Source: CAWEDP01 sp963807925 (lineage in GTDB: Bacteria > Acidobacteriota > Vicinamibacteria > Vicinamibacterales > CAVVIG01). From it: 64,000 nucleotides of DNA. This document shows positions 17,552 to 25,640 of the stretch, in pieces. Location of the stretch: the NCBI GenBank assembly GCA_963807925.1, contig CAWEDP010000001.1:310001-374000 (forward strand), written 5' to 3'. Every line of letters starts with the position of its first letter. Position 1 is the stretch's first letter. A program made the position numbers and the translations under genes. The notes below the pieces were generated by a model. The model was not told the origin of the DNA and made no database searches. It saw nothing but the letters and a program-made list of their open reading frames with translations.

Positions 17552-19048
17552 TCAGTTCCTGAGCGGCTTGCCCGTTCTCAAGGTGTGCCGAATCCGCTCC
17601 AGCGTCTTCCGCTGGCCGCAGAGCTGGAGGAACGCTTCGCGTTCGAGGTCCAGCACGTGTTGTTCGCTCACCATCGTCTGATGAGGCAGAGACCCACCGG
17701 ACAGCACGCGCGCCAGAGCCCGGCCGACCGCGGCGTCGTGATCGGAAATGCGGTCGGCCCGTCGCGCGAGGTGCACGCCCAGCTCGAGCGCGGCACGAAG
17801 GCTGTCGCCTCCGGCCAGGATGCCGGCGGCGGGCAACGGCTTGCGATAGCCCTGGCACACCCGTTCGAGCGCGCGCGCTTTGGCGTCCGCGAGCAGGCGA
17901 TCCCGGTTCATCGTCACGCCGTCGACCGCCCGGAGGTATCCGAGCCGTCGTGCATCGCCCGCGCTGGTCGACACCTTCGCGGAGCCGATCGCCTCGAAGA
18001 CGCCCTGTACCGACGGGAGCAGATCGATCCGAGGGTCTGGCCGCAGGCCACCGACCGCCCGCGCGAGCATCTCCTTGGTGCCGCCGCCCGCCGGGATCAG
18101 GCCGACGCTCGTTTCGACGAGCCCGATGTAGGCCTCGGCCGCCGCCTGGGCGCGATCGCAGTGGAGCACGATCTCGCAGGCGCCGCCGAGCGTCAGACCG
18201 GCCGGGCACGCGACGACAGGCACGTCGGCATAGCGAAGCGCCTCGGTCGCGCGCTGGAACGCGCGGACCATCAGATCGATCTCGTCCCAGTTGCCTTCCT
18301 GCGCCTCGAGCAGCAGCAACAGCAGGTTGGCACCCGCCGAGAAGTTCGGCGCGTCGTTGCCGACGACCAGCGCCCGGAAGTTGGTGGTGGCCTCCTCGAG
18401 GCCGGCATGAATCATCTGAATCGTGTCGACGCCGATCGCGTTCATCTTCGAGTGGAACTCAACCGCGAGGACACCGTCTCCGAGATCCAGCAGGCTCGCC
18501 CCTGCAGCTCGCCGGACGATCCGCTGGCGCTCGCGCGCGGATCGCAGCAGCTGCACGTCGGGGGAGGAGGGCGGGACCGCGCCGTCGCGGAAGCGGTCGC
18601 GCCCCGCCCGCACGATGTCGGCGACCGGCGCCGGCGGCGCCTGTATCCCGCATGCATCGAGCACGTCGCGAATGCCGATCGCATCCCATGTCTCGAACGG
18701 TCCCAGCTCCCAGCCAAAACCCCACTGCATCGCCCGGTCGACGTCGTCGATTGAAGAGGCGATTGCCGGCGCGACCCGCGCGGCGTACAACAGCGTGGCG
18801 CCGAGTGTCCGGCGGAGAAAGCCGCCGACCGTGTCCTGGCCGAGGAAGAGCGTCCTGACGCGGAGACCGACGTCCTCAACCTCGCGGCCGGCGTCGAGCG
18901 ACGGCAGCCGCGGCGGCCTCCGTTCGCGGTACGACATCGCCACCGGGTCGAGCGTTCGGATCTCGGACCCGTCCCTCGCGTAGAAGCCGCGGCCGGACTT
19001 CTCGCCTGTCCATCCCTTTGCGATCAGCCGGTCGACCAGGGGGGGCAC
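17552..19048 (-). CDS. fadN: FadN-like 3-hydroxyacyl-CoA dehydrogenase/enoyl-CoA hydratase, C-terminal fragment after frameshift
   Basis: The second part of one gene interrupted by a single-base indel near 19133. The first in-frame GTG is at 19048, but homologous sequence in this frame (LAGIDLLARVARNLAARLPA and on) reaches back to the indel. It carries the end of the dehydrogenase domain (GWTGEKSGRGFYARDGSEIR) and then the crotonase domain. That domain is recognised by NFSAGANLLLLL, GLTLGGACEIVLHCD and EAYIGLVETSVGLIPAGGG, with the catalytic glutamates expected in the last two. Together with the N-terminal piece it forms a 759-residue FadN-type protein that hydrates enoyl-CoA and oxidises 3-hydroxyacyl-CoA. 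Confidence 0.85.
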   Translation of the reverse strand: MPPLVDRLIAKGWTGEKSGRGFYARDGSEIRTLDPVAMSYRERRPPRLPSLDAGREVEDVGLRVRTLFLGQDTVGGFLRRTLGATLLYAARVAPAIASSIDDVDRAMQWGFGWELGPFETWDAIGIRDVLDACGIQAPPAPVADIVRAGRDRFRDGAVPPSSPDVQLLRSARERQRIVRRAAGASLLDLGDGVLAVEFHSKMNAIGVDTIQMIHAGLEEATTNFRALVVGNDAPNFSAGANLLLLLLEAQEGNWDEIDLMVRAFQRATEALRYADVPVVACPAGLTLGGACEIVLHCDRAQAAAEAYIGLVETSVGLIPAGGGTKEMLARAVGGLRPDPRIDLLPSVQGVFEAIGSAKVSTSAGDARRLGYLRAVDGVTMNRDRLLADAKARALERVCQGYRKPLPAAGILAGGDSLRAALELGVHLARRADRISDHDAAVGRALARVLSGGSLPHQTMVSEQHVLDLEREAFLQLCGQRKTLERIRHTLRTGKPLRN

Positions 19049-19094
19049 ATCAAATGCCTCCGGCTCCTCGTCGGCGGGCAGCCGGGCGGCCAGG

Positions 19095-19832
19095 TTACGG
19101 GCGACGCGCGCAAGGAGATCGATCCCTGCGAGAATCGGCCGTCCGGAGCGAGGCGCTCCTGGGCCGGCCGAGCGCGGGACCGGTCATCGCATCGATCTCC
19201 TCGATGGTGAACGCGCCGCTCTCGAGCTCTCGGAGGACCTGCAGGACGGCGAACAGCCCGATTCGGTTGGCGATGAAACCGGGCGTGTCCTTCGCCAGCA
19301 CCACGCCCTTCCCGAGCCGCCGGTCCGCGAAGGCCACCACCCGATCGCGCACCGCCGGGTCGGTGTCCGAGGTCGCGATCACTTCGACAAGGTGCAGGTA
19401 CCGTGGAGGATTGAAGAAATGCGTGCCCAGAAAATGCCGTCGAAAATCGTCACTCCGGCCGTCGGCAATCGACGCGATGGGAATGCCCGACGTGTTGGAG
19501 CTGACGATGGTCCCCTTGGATCGCACGCTGTCGACGCGCTCGAAGAGCGTGCGCTTGGCGTCGAGCTGCTCGACGACGGCTTCCACAATCCAATCGGCAT
19601 CCGCAACGCGCGGCAGATCGCGATCGAGCCCGCCGGTGACGATGCGGCGCAGCGAATCCGCCGTGAAGAACGGATCGGGCCTGGCCGCCCGCGCGCGCTT
19701 CAGGCCTTCGCGCGCGACCTCCTCGGCAACATCCAGCAGCACGACATCCACGCCGGCGTTCGCATAGTGCGCGGCAATCTGCGCGCCCATCGTGCCGGCG
19801 CCGAGCACCGCCACCGACCGGACTGGTGTCAC
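19095..19832 (-). CDS. fadN: FadN-like 3-hydroxyacyl-CoA dehydrogenase, N-terminal fragment before frameshift
   Basis: The first part of the split fadN. The Rossmann motif GAGTMGAQIAAHYANAG is at residues 10-26, the NAD-domain signature SSNTSGIPI near residue 111, the catalytic histidine in THFFNPPRYLHLVEVI near residue 138, and DTPGFIANRIG near residue 185. The last residue clearly aligned with the family is in GPALGRPRSASLRTAD; the remaining residues to the stop at 19095 are an out-of-frame tail. Deleting one T of the TT at 19133-19134 joins this frame to the downstream one. The GTG start has a TAGAGT hexamer six bases ahead. Confidence 0.85.
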   Translation of the reverse strand: MTPVRSVAVLGAGTMGAQIAAHYANAGVDVVLLDVAEEVAREGLKRARAARPDPFFTADSLRRIVTGGLDRDLPRVADADWIVEAVVEQLDAKRTLFERVDSVRSKGTIVSSNTSGIPIASIADGRSDDFRRHFLGTHFFNPPRYLHLVEVIATSDTDPAVRDRVVAFADRRLGKGVVLAKDTPGFIANRIGLFAVLQVLRELESGAFTIEEIDAMTGPALGRPRSASLRTADSRRDRSPCARRP

Positions 19833-19838
19833 CCTTCT

Positions 19839-19844
19839 ACTCTA
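19839..19844 (-). promoter_or_regulatory. -10-like hexamer of the fad operon
   Basis: TAGAGT on the minus strand, six bases before the fadN GTG at 19832. It is the only promoter-like signal ahead of the five-gene operon. Confidence 0.35.
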
Positions 19845-19854
19845 GTGGATGTCG

Positions 19855-20901
19855 CTACGGCTCGAACGTGTAGAGCCCCGGCGTGGTGAGCAGACTGCCG
19901 CGGTGATCGAAGAAGAAGCTGGCTGGAGAGGTGATTCCGGCGCCCCGGAATTGCACGACCCGGATCTTGTCGCCGTCTCCGTCGAACACATAGGTGTAAG
20001 GCACGACAAAGCTGATCCACAGGTGCCCCGCCCGATCCACCGCCGCGGCGCGAATCGTCGGGGTGACGACCGGCAACTCGCCGTCCGCCGTCTGGCGTCG
20101 CGGCCAGATGCTGGGCAGCGAGGCGACGACCTCGTCGATCTCGCGGCCCTGGATGCGGCGTTCGAACAGCAGCTTGCCTTTCGCGTCGTACTTCCGGAAC
20201 ATCGGCTCGCCGGTTTGAAACACGAAGAAGAAGCCGCCGGTGGGGTCGATGAGCGGCAGCCCCGTGTTCAGCGCGAGGTGCAAATCACGGTCGTCTTCAT
20301 GTCCCGTCGGCCGCAGCGGTCCGATCAGCCGGTTCACGGCACCCGACAACGTGTATTCGCTGATCAGCCCGCCCTGATCGGGCTGCGACATCAGGATGGC
20401 CGTGCCGGTGTACTGCAGCGACCCGATCCCGCCGATCACCATGTTGTTCAGCATCACTCGCGGGCGAATCCGGCCCGGGATCAGGAACCCGCCGATGCGG
20501 AAGCCCACGGGCGTGAAGATCTGAATGCGCTCCCGGTTGTTGGGCGCGTCAGCGACAACGAAGGTGCCATCGGGTGCCACCGAGAAGGCCGTCGGATCGA
20601 TGATGCGGCCCGGCTCGGCGCCGATCTCCACGATCCGCCAGACGCTCGTCTGCGACGGATCGAGGCCGTACACGGTATGGCCGCGCCGGTCGAACACGAA
20701 TGCCTGGCCCGAGGCGGCCTCCTGGAATCCGGCGGGATCTCTGAACCGACCGGCGATGTCGGGCGGCACGGCTCTGGTGGATTGCAGGATTTCAGGCGTG
20801 AGCGCGCGCGCGACCGCCGCACCGGCGACGACCCCGGCAAGCAGCAGCAAGACGCGGAGACTCCTCACGACCGGCCGCGCGGGCACCCTGTCCCGGTCCA
20901 C
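19855..20901 (-). CDS. Predicted secreted beta-propeller-like protein
   Basis: 348 residues with a GTG start. An N-terminal signal peptide or anchor (VLLLLAGVVAGAAVARA, about residues 17-33) suggests export. The remainder repeats short units of the kind FSVAPDGTFVVADAPNNRER and AAVDRAGHLWISF, like six-bladed NHL-type propellers of 40-50 residues per blade. I recognise no catalytic motif and no named family. It starts 39 bases after the E1 stop on the same strand and may be co-transcribed, though a link to 2-oxoacid oxidation is not evident. Confidence 0.7.
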   Translation of the reverse strand: MDRDRVPARPVVRSLRVLLLLAGVVAGAAVARALTPEILQSTRAVPPDIAGRFRDPAGFQEAASGQAFVFDRRGHTVYGLDPSQTSVWRIVEIGAEPGRIIDPTAFSVAPDGTFVVADAPNNRERIQIFTPVGFRIGGFLIPGRIRPRVMLNNMVIGGIGSLQYTGTAILMSQPDQGGLISEYTLSGAVNRLIGPLRPTGHEDDRDLHLALNTGLPLIDPTGGFFFVFQTGEPMFRKYDAKGKLLFERRIQGREIDEVVASLPSIWPRRQTADGELPVVTPTIRAAAVDRAGHLWISFVVPYTYVFDGDGDKIRVVQFRGAGITSPASFFFDHRGSLLTTPGLYTFEP

Positions 20902-20940
20902 CGTGCCTCCGTGCCGGAGAGCCGCAAGGCCGCAAGTCGT

Positions 20941-23091
20941 TCAGTAACGTGCGGTCTCGAGAATCGCCTCGAGGACGTCCGAGCTCTGGGGCAGAATCGC
21001 GTCCTCGAGGGTCGGGTTGTACGCGATCGGCGTGTCGAGCGCTCCAACGCGCCTGACCGGCGCGTCGAGGAATCCGAACAGCTCGCCGGCCACGCGCGCG
21101 GCGATCTCCGCGCCGAATCCGCACGTCAGCTGATCCTCGTGGGCGACGACGATTCGGCTGGTCTGCTTGACGCGAGCGGCGATCGCGTCCCAGTCGTAGG
21201 GAGCGATCGTGCGCAGGTCGAGAAGGGCGACGCTGACGCCCTGTTTTTCCGCCTGGTGCGCCGCAACGATCGATCGGTACACCAGCGCCCCCCAGGTGAC
21301 GACCAGCACGTCGGTGCCGTCCTGGACGAGATGGGCCTTCCCGAACGGAATCATGAAGTCGCGGCCCGGGTACTCGGCCTTGTTGTACGTCTGGCGGTAC
21401 AGGTGCTTGTGCTCGAGGAACAGCACCGGATCGTCGCAGCGAATCGCGGTACGCAGGAGCCCGGCGGCGTCGCGTGCAGTGGAAGGAAAGGCAATCCGGA
21501 CGCCCGGACAGTGGGCGAAGATGCTCTCGCCGGACTGGCTGTGGTACGGGCCGCCTCCGCGGAGGTATCCGCCAATCGGGACGCGGATGACGAGGGGGCA
21601 CGAGAAGGCATTCCCGGATCGATACCGGAGCATCGTCATCTCGTCGCGGATCTGCATCATGGCCGGCCAGATGTAGTCGAAGAACTGGATCTCCACGACC
21701 GGCTTCAGGCCGCGCACCGCGATGCCGATGGCCCGCCCGACGATGCCGGCTTCGGCGAGCGCGGCGTTGAAGACACGATCGTCGCCGTAGAGGCGCTGCA
21801 GGCCGTGGGTGAGCTTGAACACGCCCCCTTTCCCCGGGACGACGCCGAGCGCATCGTGGCGGCTGGCATCGGCGACGTCCTCGCCGAACACGACGAGCCG
21901 CGGATCGCGGGCCATCTCGTCCTTGAGCGTGCGGTTGATCACGCCGACCATCGTCTCGGCCCTGCCGTCGGGCTGTTCGCGCGTGTCGAACGCCGCGGAC
22001 GTCGGGTCGACGTCCGGCGAACAGACCCAGAGCGCCGCCGTGTCCTTGTCCGGCTGCGGCGCATGGAGTGCCTCGAGGGCGGCCGCATTGACTTCGCGAT
22101 CGACGTCCTCGTCGATCGCGGCCAGGTCCGCAGGCGTCGCGAGGCCCTCGCGTGCGAGGAAGGCGGCGAAGGTGGGAATGGGATCGCGGCGTCTTTCCGC
22201 CTCGCGCTCCGCCGGCGTCTTGTACAGCTTCTCGTCGTCGGACAGCGAGTGGGAGTACGGGCGGATGCAGTGGGCGTGCACGAAGGCGGGCCCCTTGCGC
22301 GCGCGCACGTGCGCGACGCTGGCGCGCATCACGCGCCAGCTCGCGAGGAAGTCGGTCCCGTCCACCGAATCGACCAGCAGACCGGGAAACGATCGGACGA
22401 GGCGCGAGATGTCGCCCCCAGGCGTCTGGAATTCGACGGGGACCGAGATGGCGTAGCCGTTGTCCTCGACCAGGAACAGCACCGGGAGCTGGCGCAGGCA
22501 CGTCCAGCTGAGCGCCTCCCAGAATTCGCCCTGGCTCGTTGCGCCGTCGCCGAGCGACGTGAACATCACCTCGTCCTCGTGAGCCTGCCGGGCGCGATCG
22601 GGGATTTCGTGAACGTGCGCGTAGATCAGGCTCGCGTCGCCGGCGCCCACGGCGTGCAGCACCTGCGTCCCCGTGGGACTGGAGCCCGAGACGATGTGAA
22701 GCGGCCGGCTGCCCCAGTGCGACGGCATCTGGCGGCCCGCGGAGCTGGGATCGCGGCTGCTGCCGACGGCCGACAGCAGCATGTCGAGCGGTGTCATGCC
22801 GAGTTGCAGGCAGAGCGCGCGGTCGCGGTAGTAGGGGAAGAACCAGTCGTAGCCCGCCCTGAGGGCCAGACCGGCAGCCACCTGGATGGCTTCGTGGCCG
22901 GCGCCGCTGATCTGGAAGAAGATCCGGCTCTGGTGCTTGAGCTGAATCTCCTTGTCGTCGAGCCTGCGCGACGTCACCATCGTGCGATAGACGCCGAGCA
23001 GCGCGTCGCGATCGAGTCCCTCGAAGGTCGCGTCCGGCCGCGACAGCGTCTGCGCGGACGCCGCGCTCCCGTTGATGACAGCCGATCTCAT
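20941..23091 (-). CDS. Fused alpha/beta E1 subunit of a branched-chain-type 2-oxoacid dehydrogenase
   Basis: 716 residues, with E1 alpha (residues about 25-330) and E1 beta (about 385-716) in one chain. The alpha half has the thiamine diphosphate motif GDGATSQGEFWEA near residue 192, closing with VEDNGYAI. The beta half begins MVGVINRTLKDEMARDPRLV and has the VFGEDV and EAGIVGRAIGIAV segments. It decarboxylates a 2-oxoacid and acylates the E2 lipoyl group. Wording is closest to 2-oxoisovalerate dehydrogenase, but a pyruvate-type substrate is possible. No E2 or E3 gene is in the window. The ATG at 23091 is preferred; an in-frame ATG at 23109 would place the TATAAT hexamer inside the gene. Confidence 0.88.
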   Translation of the reverse strand: MRSAVINGSAASAQTLSRPDATFEGLDRDALLGVYRTMVTSRRLDDKEIQLKHQSRIFFQISGAGHEAIQVAAGLALRAGYDWFFPYYRDRALCLQLGMTPLDMLLSAVGSSRDPSSAGRQMPSHWGSRPLHIVSGSSPTGTQVLHAVGAGDASLIYAHVHEIPDRARQAHEDEVMFTSLGDGATSQGEFWEALSWTCLRQLPVLFLVEDNGYAISVPVEFQTPGGDISRLVRSFPGLLVDSVDGTDFLASWRVMRASVAHVRARKGPAFVHAHCIRPYSHSLSDDEKLYKTPAEREAERRRDPIPTFAAFLAREGLATPADLAAIDEDVDREVNAAALEALHAPQPDKDTAALWVCSPDVDPTSAAFDTREQPDGRAETMVGVINRTLKDEMARDPRLVVFGEDVADASRHDALGVVPGKGGVFKLTHGLQRLYGDDRVFNAALAEAGIVGRAIGIAVRGLKPVVEIQFFDYIWPAMMQIRDEMTMLRYRSGNAFSCPLVIRVPIGGYLRGGGPYHSQSGESIFAHCPGVRIAFPSTARDAAGLLRTAIRCDDPVLFLEHKHLYRQTYNKAEYPGRDFMIPFGKAHLVQDGTDVLVVTWGALVYRSIVAAHQAEKQGVSVALLDLRTIAPYDWDAIAARVKQTSRIVVAHEDQLTCGFGAEIAARVAGELFGFLDAPVRRVGALDTPIAYNPTLEDAILPQSSDVLEAILETARY

Positions 23092-23100
23092 CCCGGAAAA

Positions 23101-23106
23101 ATTATA
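23101..23106 (-). promoter_or_regulatory. -10 element of the E1 gene
   Basis: A perfect TATAAT on the minus strand, nine bases before the ATG at 23091. No recognisable -35 box stands 16-18 bases upstream. Confidence 0.45.
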
Positions 23107-23183
23107 CATCCGGCCCTTTCCCCGCCGCCGATGCCGGGCGCGCGCAGGACGGCCGCCGGCCGGGAGGGCGCGGCTCGATGGTG

Positions 23184-23189
23184 TATTCT
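23184..23189 (+). promoter_or_regulatory. -10-like hexamer of the cupin gene
   Basis: TATTCT, nine bases before the ATG at 23199. It lies in the 107-base divergent region shared with the E1 gene. Confidence 0.35.
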
Positions 23190-23198
23190 CGTGCAGTC

Positions 23199-23561
23199 AT
23201 GAACAGTCGGACGGTTCGACTGCACCGGTGGGACGAAATCGCGCTCGAAAAGGTCACCGAGATGGTGTCGCGGAAGCTCGTGACGGGCGAGCGCGAGATG
23301 CTCGCGCAGGTGTACCTGAAGCGCGGATGCCTGGTGCCGCTGCACTCCCATCCCAGCGAGCAGATGACCTACGTGCTGCAGGGCGCCCTCAGGTTCGTCG
23401 TCGCCGGCGAGGAGATCACCGTCCGCGAAGGCGAAGTGCTGCACATTCCGTCGTCGGTCGAACACCAGGCCGAGGCCCTCGAGGATACGTTCGAGCTCGA
23501 CGTGTTCAGCCCGATCCGCCAGGACTGGCTCGATCACTGCGACGACTACTTCTGGCGGTAA
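23199..23561 (+). CDS. Small cupin-domain protein
   Basis: 120 residues forming a single cupin barrel. Motif 1 is visible as PLHSHPSEQMTYVLQG (residues 49-64), with two histidines and a glutamate-like ligand position. Motif 2 includes HIPSSVEHQAEALED near residue 88 with the last histidine. Such proteins bind a metal; some are enzymes and others ligand-binding regulators, so the role is open. The start at 23199 is preferred over 23178 because the upstream codons include the -10-like hexamer. It precedes lemA by 18 bases and likely begins that transcript. Confidence 0.8.
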   Translation: MNSRTVRLHRWDEIALEKVTEMVSRKLVTGEREMLAQVYLKRGCLVPLHSHPSEQMTYVLQGALRFVVAGEEITVREGEVLHIPSSVEHQAEALEDTFELDVFSPIRQDWLDHCDDYFWR

Positions 23562-23579
23562 CGAGGAAAGGACACGTCC

Positions 23580-24140
23580 ATGGCTTCGGTGGTCATCCTG
23601 GTGCTCGTCGGCCTGCTCGTGGTGTGGATGGTGCTCGGGTACAACCGGCTGATCGGGCTGCGCAACCAGGTCGCGAACGGGTGGAAGCAGATCGACGTGC
23701 AGTTGAAGCGCCGCCACGATCTCATTCCCAATCTCGTCAACGCCGTCCGGGGCTCGATGGATTTCGAGCGGGACACGCTCACGAGCGTCATGGACGCACG
23801 CGCGAAGGCGCTGACGGCCACCGGTCCGGTGGACGCCGCGCAGAAGGAGGGACAGCTGTCGGCCGCGCTCGGCCGGCTGTTCGCGCTGGCCGAGAACTAC
23901 CCGACGCTGAAGTCGAACGACAACGTCAAGATGCTCCAGGAGGAACTGACCTCCACCGAGAACAAGATCGGGTTCGCGCGGCAGTTCTACAACGACGTTG
24001 CGACGAAGTTCAACATCGCGCAGCAGGTGTTTCCCGCCAACCTCGTCGCCGCATCGCTCGGGTTCGCGCCGGCCGAGCTGTTCGAGATCACCGACGCCGG
24101 CGATCGCGAGGTGCCGGTGGTCGACCTGTCGCGGAAGTGA
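23580..24140 (+). CDS. lemA: LemA family membrane protein
   Basis: 186 residues. One N-terminal membrane helix (VVILVLVGLLVVWMVLGY) is followed by the LemA signature NRLIGLRNQVANGWKQIDVQ and RRHDLIPNLVNAVRG. The rest is a helical bundle containing ENYPTLKSNDN and ENKIGFARQFYNDVATKFN. The function of the family is not settled; it is often next to HtpX-type proteases, as here. A strong GAGGAAAGGA ribosome site stands ahead of the ATG. Confidence 0.93.
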   Translation: MASVVILVLVGLLVVWMVLGYNRLIGLRNQVANGWKQIDVQLKRRHDLIPNLVNAVRGSMDFERDTLTSVMDARAKALTATGPVDAAQKEGQLSAALGRLFALAENYPTLKSNDNVKMLQEELTSTENKIGFARQFYNDVATKFNIAQQVFPANLVAASLGFAPAELFEITDAGDREVPVVDLSRK

Positions 24141-24219
24141 ACCACGACGATCACGAGGATCGCGGAGCAGGAGAGATCCCCGTGCGGGCGTTCGCGCGCC
24201 CGGTGGTCCGGGCGGTTCG

Positions 24220-25209
24220 ATGAACCTCTACGAACAGCAGGCGAGGAACCGGCGACGGACCTGGATCATCGTCCTGACATTCGTGGCGTTCCTGCTCGTG
24301 CTCGGCGCCGGCTTCGATGCGTTCTACCTGGGGAGCGGCGTCGGTACGGTGCCGATCGGGTCGATGGCGGCGCTCGGCGTCGGGTCGGTGTCGGCGCTGG
24401 TCAGCTACTTCTCCGGCGACCGCGCAGTCCTGCTGGCGACCGGTGCGCGGCCGCTCGCCGAGGTCGCCGCCGCGGCGACCGAGGAGGATCGGTTCAAGCT
24501 CCGGCAGCTCGACAACGTGGTGGAGGAGATGGCCGTCGCGGCCGGGCTGCCGAAGCCGCCAGTCTACGTCGTGCCGGATCCCGACCCGAACGCGTTCGCG
24601 ACCGGTCGCGATCCCGCGCACGCCTCCCTGGCGGTGACGCGCGGTCTGCTCGACGCCCTCGACCGCGAAGAACTGCAGGGCGTGGTCGCCCACGAGATGA
24701 GCCACATTCGCAACCTGGACGTGCGGGTGCTGACGCTCGTCGCGGCGCTCGTCGGTGGCGTCGCGCTGCTGTCGGACTGGGCGAGGCGCGGCATGATGTG
24801 GGGCCGCCTTCCCCGCCGGCGCGATGACGACCGGCGAGGCGGAGGCGGCATCGCCGGCGTCGTCCTGTTCGTGCTGTGGATTGCGGCGATCATCATCGCG
24901 CCGTTCCTGGCGCAGGCGCTGGCGATGATGGTGTCGCGGCAGCGCGAATTCCTCGCCGACGCGTCAGGCGCGGAGCTGACGAGAAATCCGCTGGGGCTCG
25001 CGCACGCCCTCGAGAAGATCGACGCGGCCGTCGAGCCGACCCGCGCGATCAACCGCGGCAGCGCGCATCTGTGCATCGCCGACCCGCTCGGCCGGCGCGT
25101 CAACCTGCGGGACGGATTCTGGGGCAATCTCCTGGCCTCGCATCCCCCGATGGCGTCGCGGATCGCGGCGCTGCGCGCGATGGCCTTCGCGCCGGAAAGG
25201 AGTCGGTGA
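24220..25209 (+). CDS. HtpX-like M48 membrane metalloprotease
   Basis: 329 residues. The zinc motif HEMSH in VVAHEMSHIRNLDVR near residue 161 and the third ligand region RQREFLADASGAELT near residue 240 define an M48 protease. Hydrophobic stretches near residues 16-34, 45-65, 178-192 and 212-238 give about four membrane helices with the active site on the cytoplasmic side. These proteases degrade misfolded membrane proteins. It is shorter at the N-terminus than some relatives but has all catalytic residues. It sits 79 bases after lemA, and its stop overlaps the doxX ATG. Confidence 0.9.
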   Translation: MNLYEQQARNRRRTWIIVLTFVAFLLVLGAGFDAFYLGSGVGTVPIGSMAALGVGSVSALVSYFSGDRAVLLATGARPLAEVAAAATEEDRFKLRQLDNVVEEMAVAAGLPKPPVYVVPDPDPNAFATGRDPAHASLAVTRGLLDALDREELQGVVAHEMSHIRNLDVRVLTLVAALVGGVALLSDWARRGMMWGRLPRRRDDDRRGGGGIAGVVLFVLWIAAIIIAPFLAQALAMMVSRQREFLADASGAELTRNPLGLAHALEKIDAAVEPTRAINRGSAHLCIADPLGRRVNLRDGFWGNLLASHPPMASRIAALRAMAFAPERSR

Positions 25210-25640
25210 TGACGGGCGATCGGCAGGCGACCGGCCTCGCCGTGATCCGGATCGCGATCGGCGTGTTTCTGGTCGGCCAGGCGATCGCGAAGACCCGCTG
25301 GCTGCTGGACGGCTCGATTCTGACCCGTCAGCTGGCAGGGTGGCTGCACGCCTCGCCGCCCGGGTCGCTCCTGCAGTCGTATCTGGCCACCGTCGCCGTC
25401 CCGGGAGCGGCCGTGTTCGCACGGCTGACGCCGCTCGCGCAGCTGGCCTGCGGCGTCGCGCTCGTCGTGGGTTTCGGGACCCGGGTGGCGGCGCTCGTCG
25501 CGTTCCTGATGGCGCTGAACTACGAGTTCGTCAGCGGCGGGCTGCTGCACTGGCGCGTGGTCGGCGCGCTGCCGGTGCTCGGTTCTACGCTGGGGCTGGC
25601 TGTGGGCGCGGTGCGGCTGCCGTGGAGCATTCGCCTCTGA
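25209..25640 (+). CDS. DoxX-family membrane protein
   Basis: 143 residues with four predicted membrane helices (around residues 8-26, 53-72, 76-96 and 115-135). The early RIAIGVFLVGQAIAKTRWL and the central LTPLAQLACGVALVVGFGTR match the DoxX/TQO small-subunit family, linked in different organisms to thiosulfate:quinone oxidoreductase or unknown membrane roles. The ATG overlaps the M48 stop (TGATG), so it ends the lemA transcript. Its last 56 bases overlap the restored 3' end of the opposite-strand glycosyltransferase. Confidence 0.78.
   Translation: MTGDRQATGLAVIRIAIGVFLVGQAIAKTRWLLDGSILTRQLAGWLHASPPGSLLQSYLATVAVPGAAVFARLTPLAQLACGVALVVGFGTRVAALVAFLMALNYEFVSGGLLHWRVVGALPVLGSTLGLAVGAVRLPWSIRL

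Noticed and set aside
17532..18209. A 226-codon N-terminal extension of the alpha/beta hydrolase that starts at 17531
   Set aside because: The extension is an out-of-frame reading of fadN; similarity and a ribosome site begin at 17531.
19849..23202. A 1117-codon plus-strand open frame opposite the propeller-like and E1 genes
   Set aside because: It mirrors the E1 gene codon for codon, is rich in arginine, histidine and aspartate without any domain, and the minus strand encodes a complete E1.
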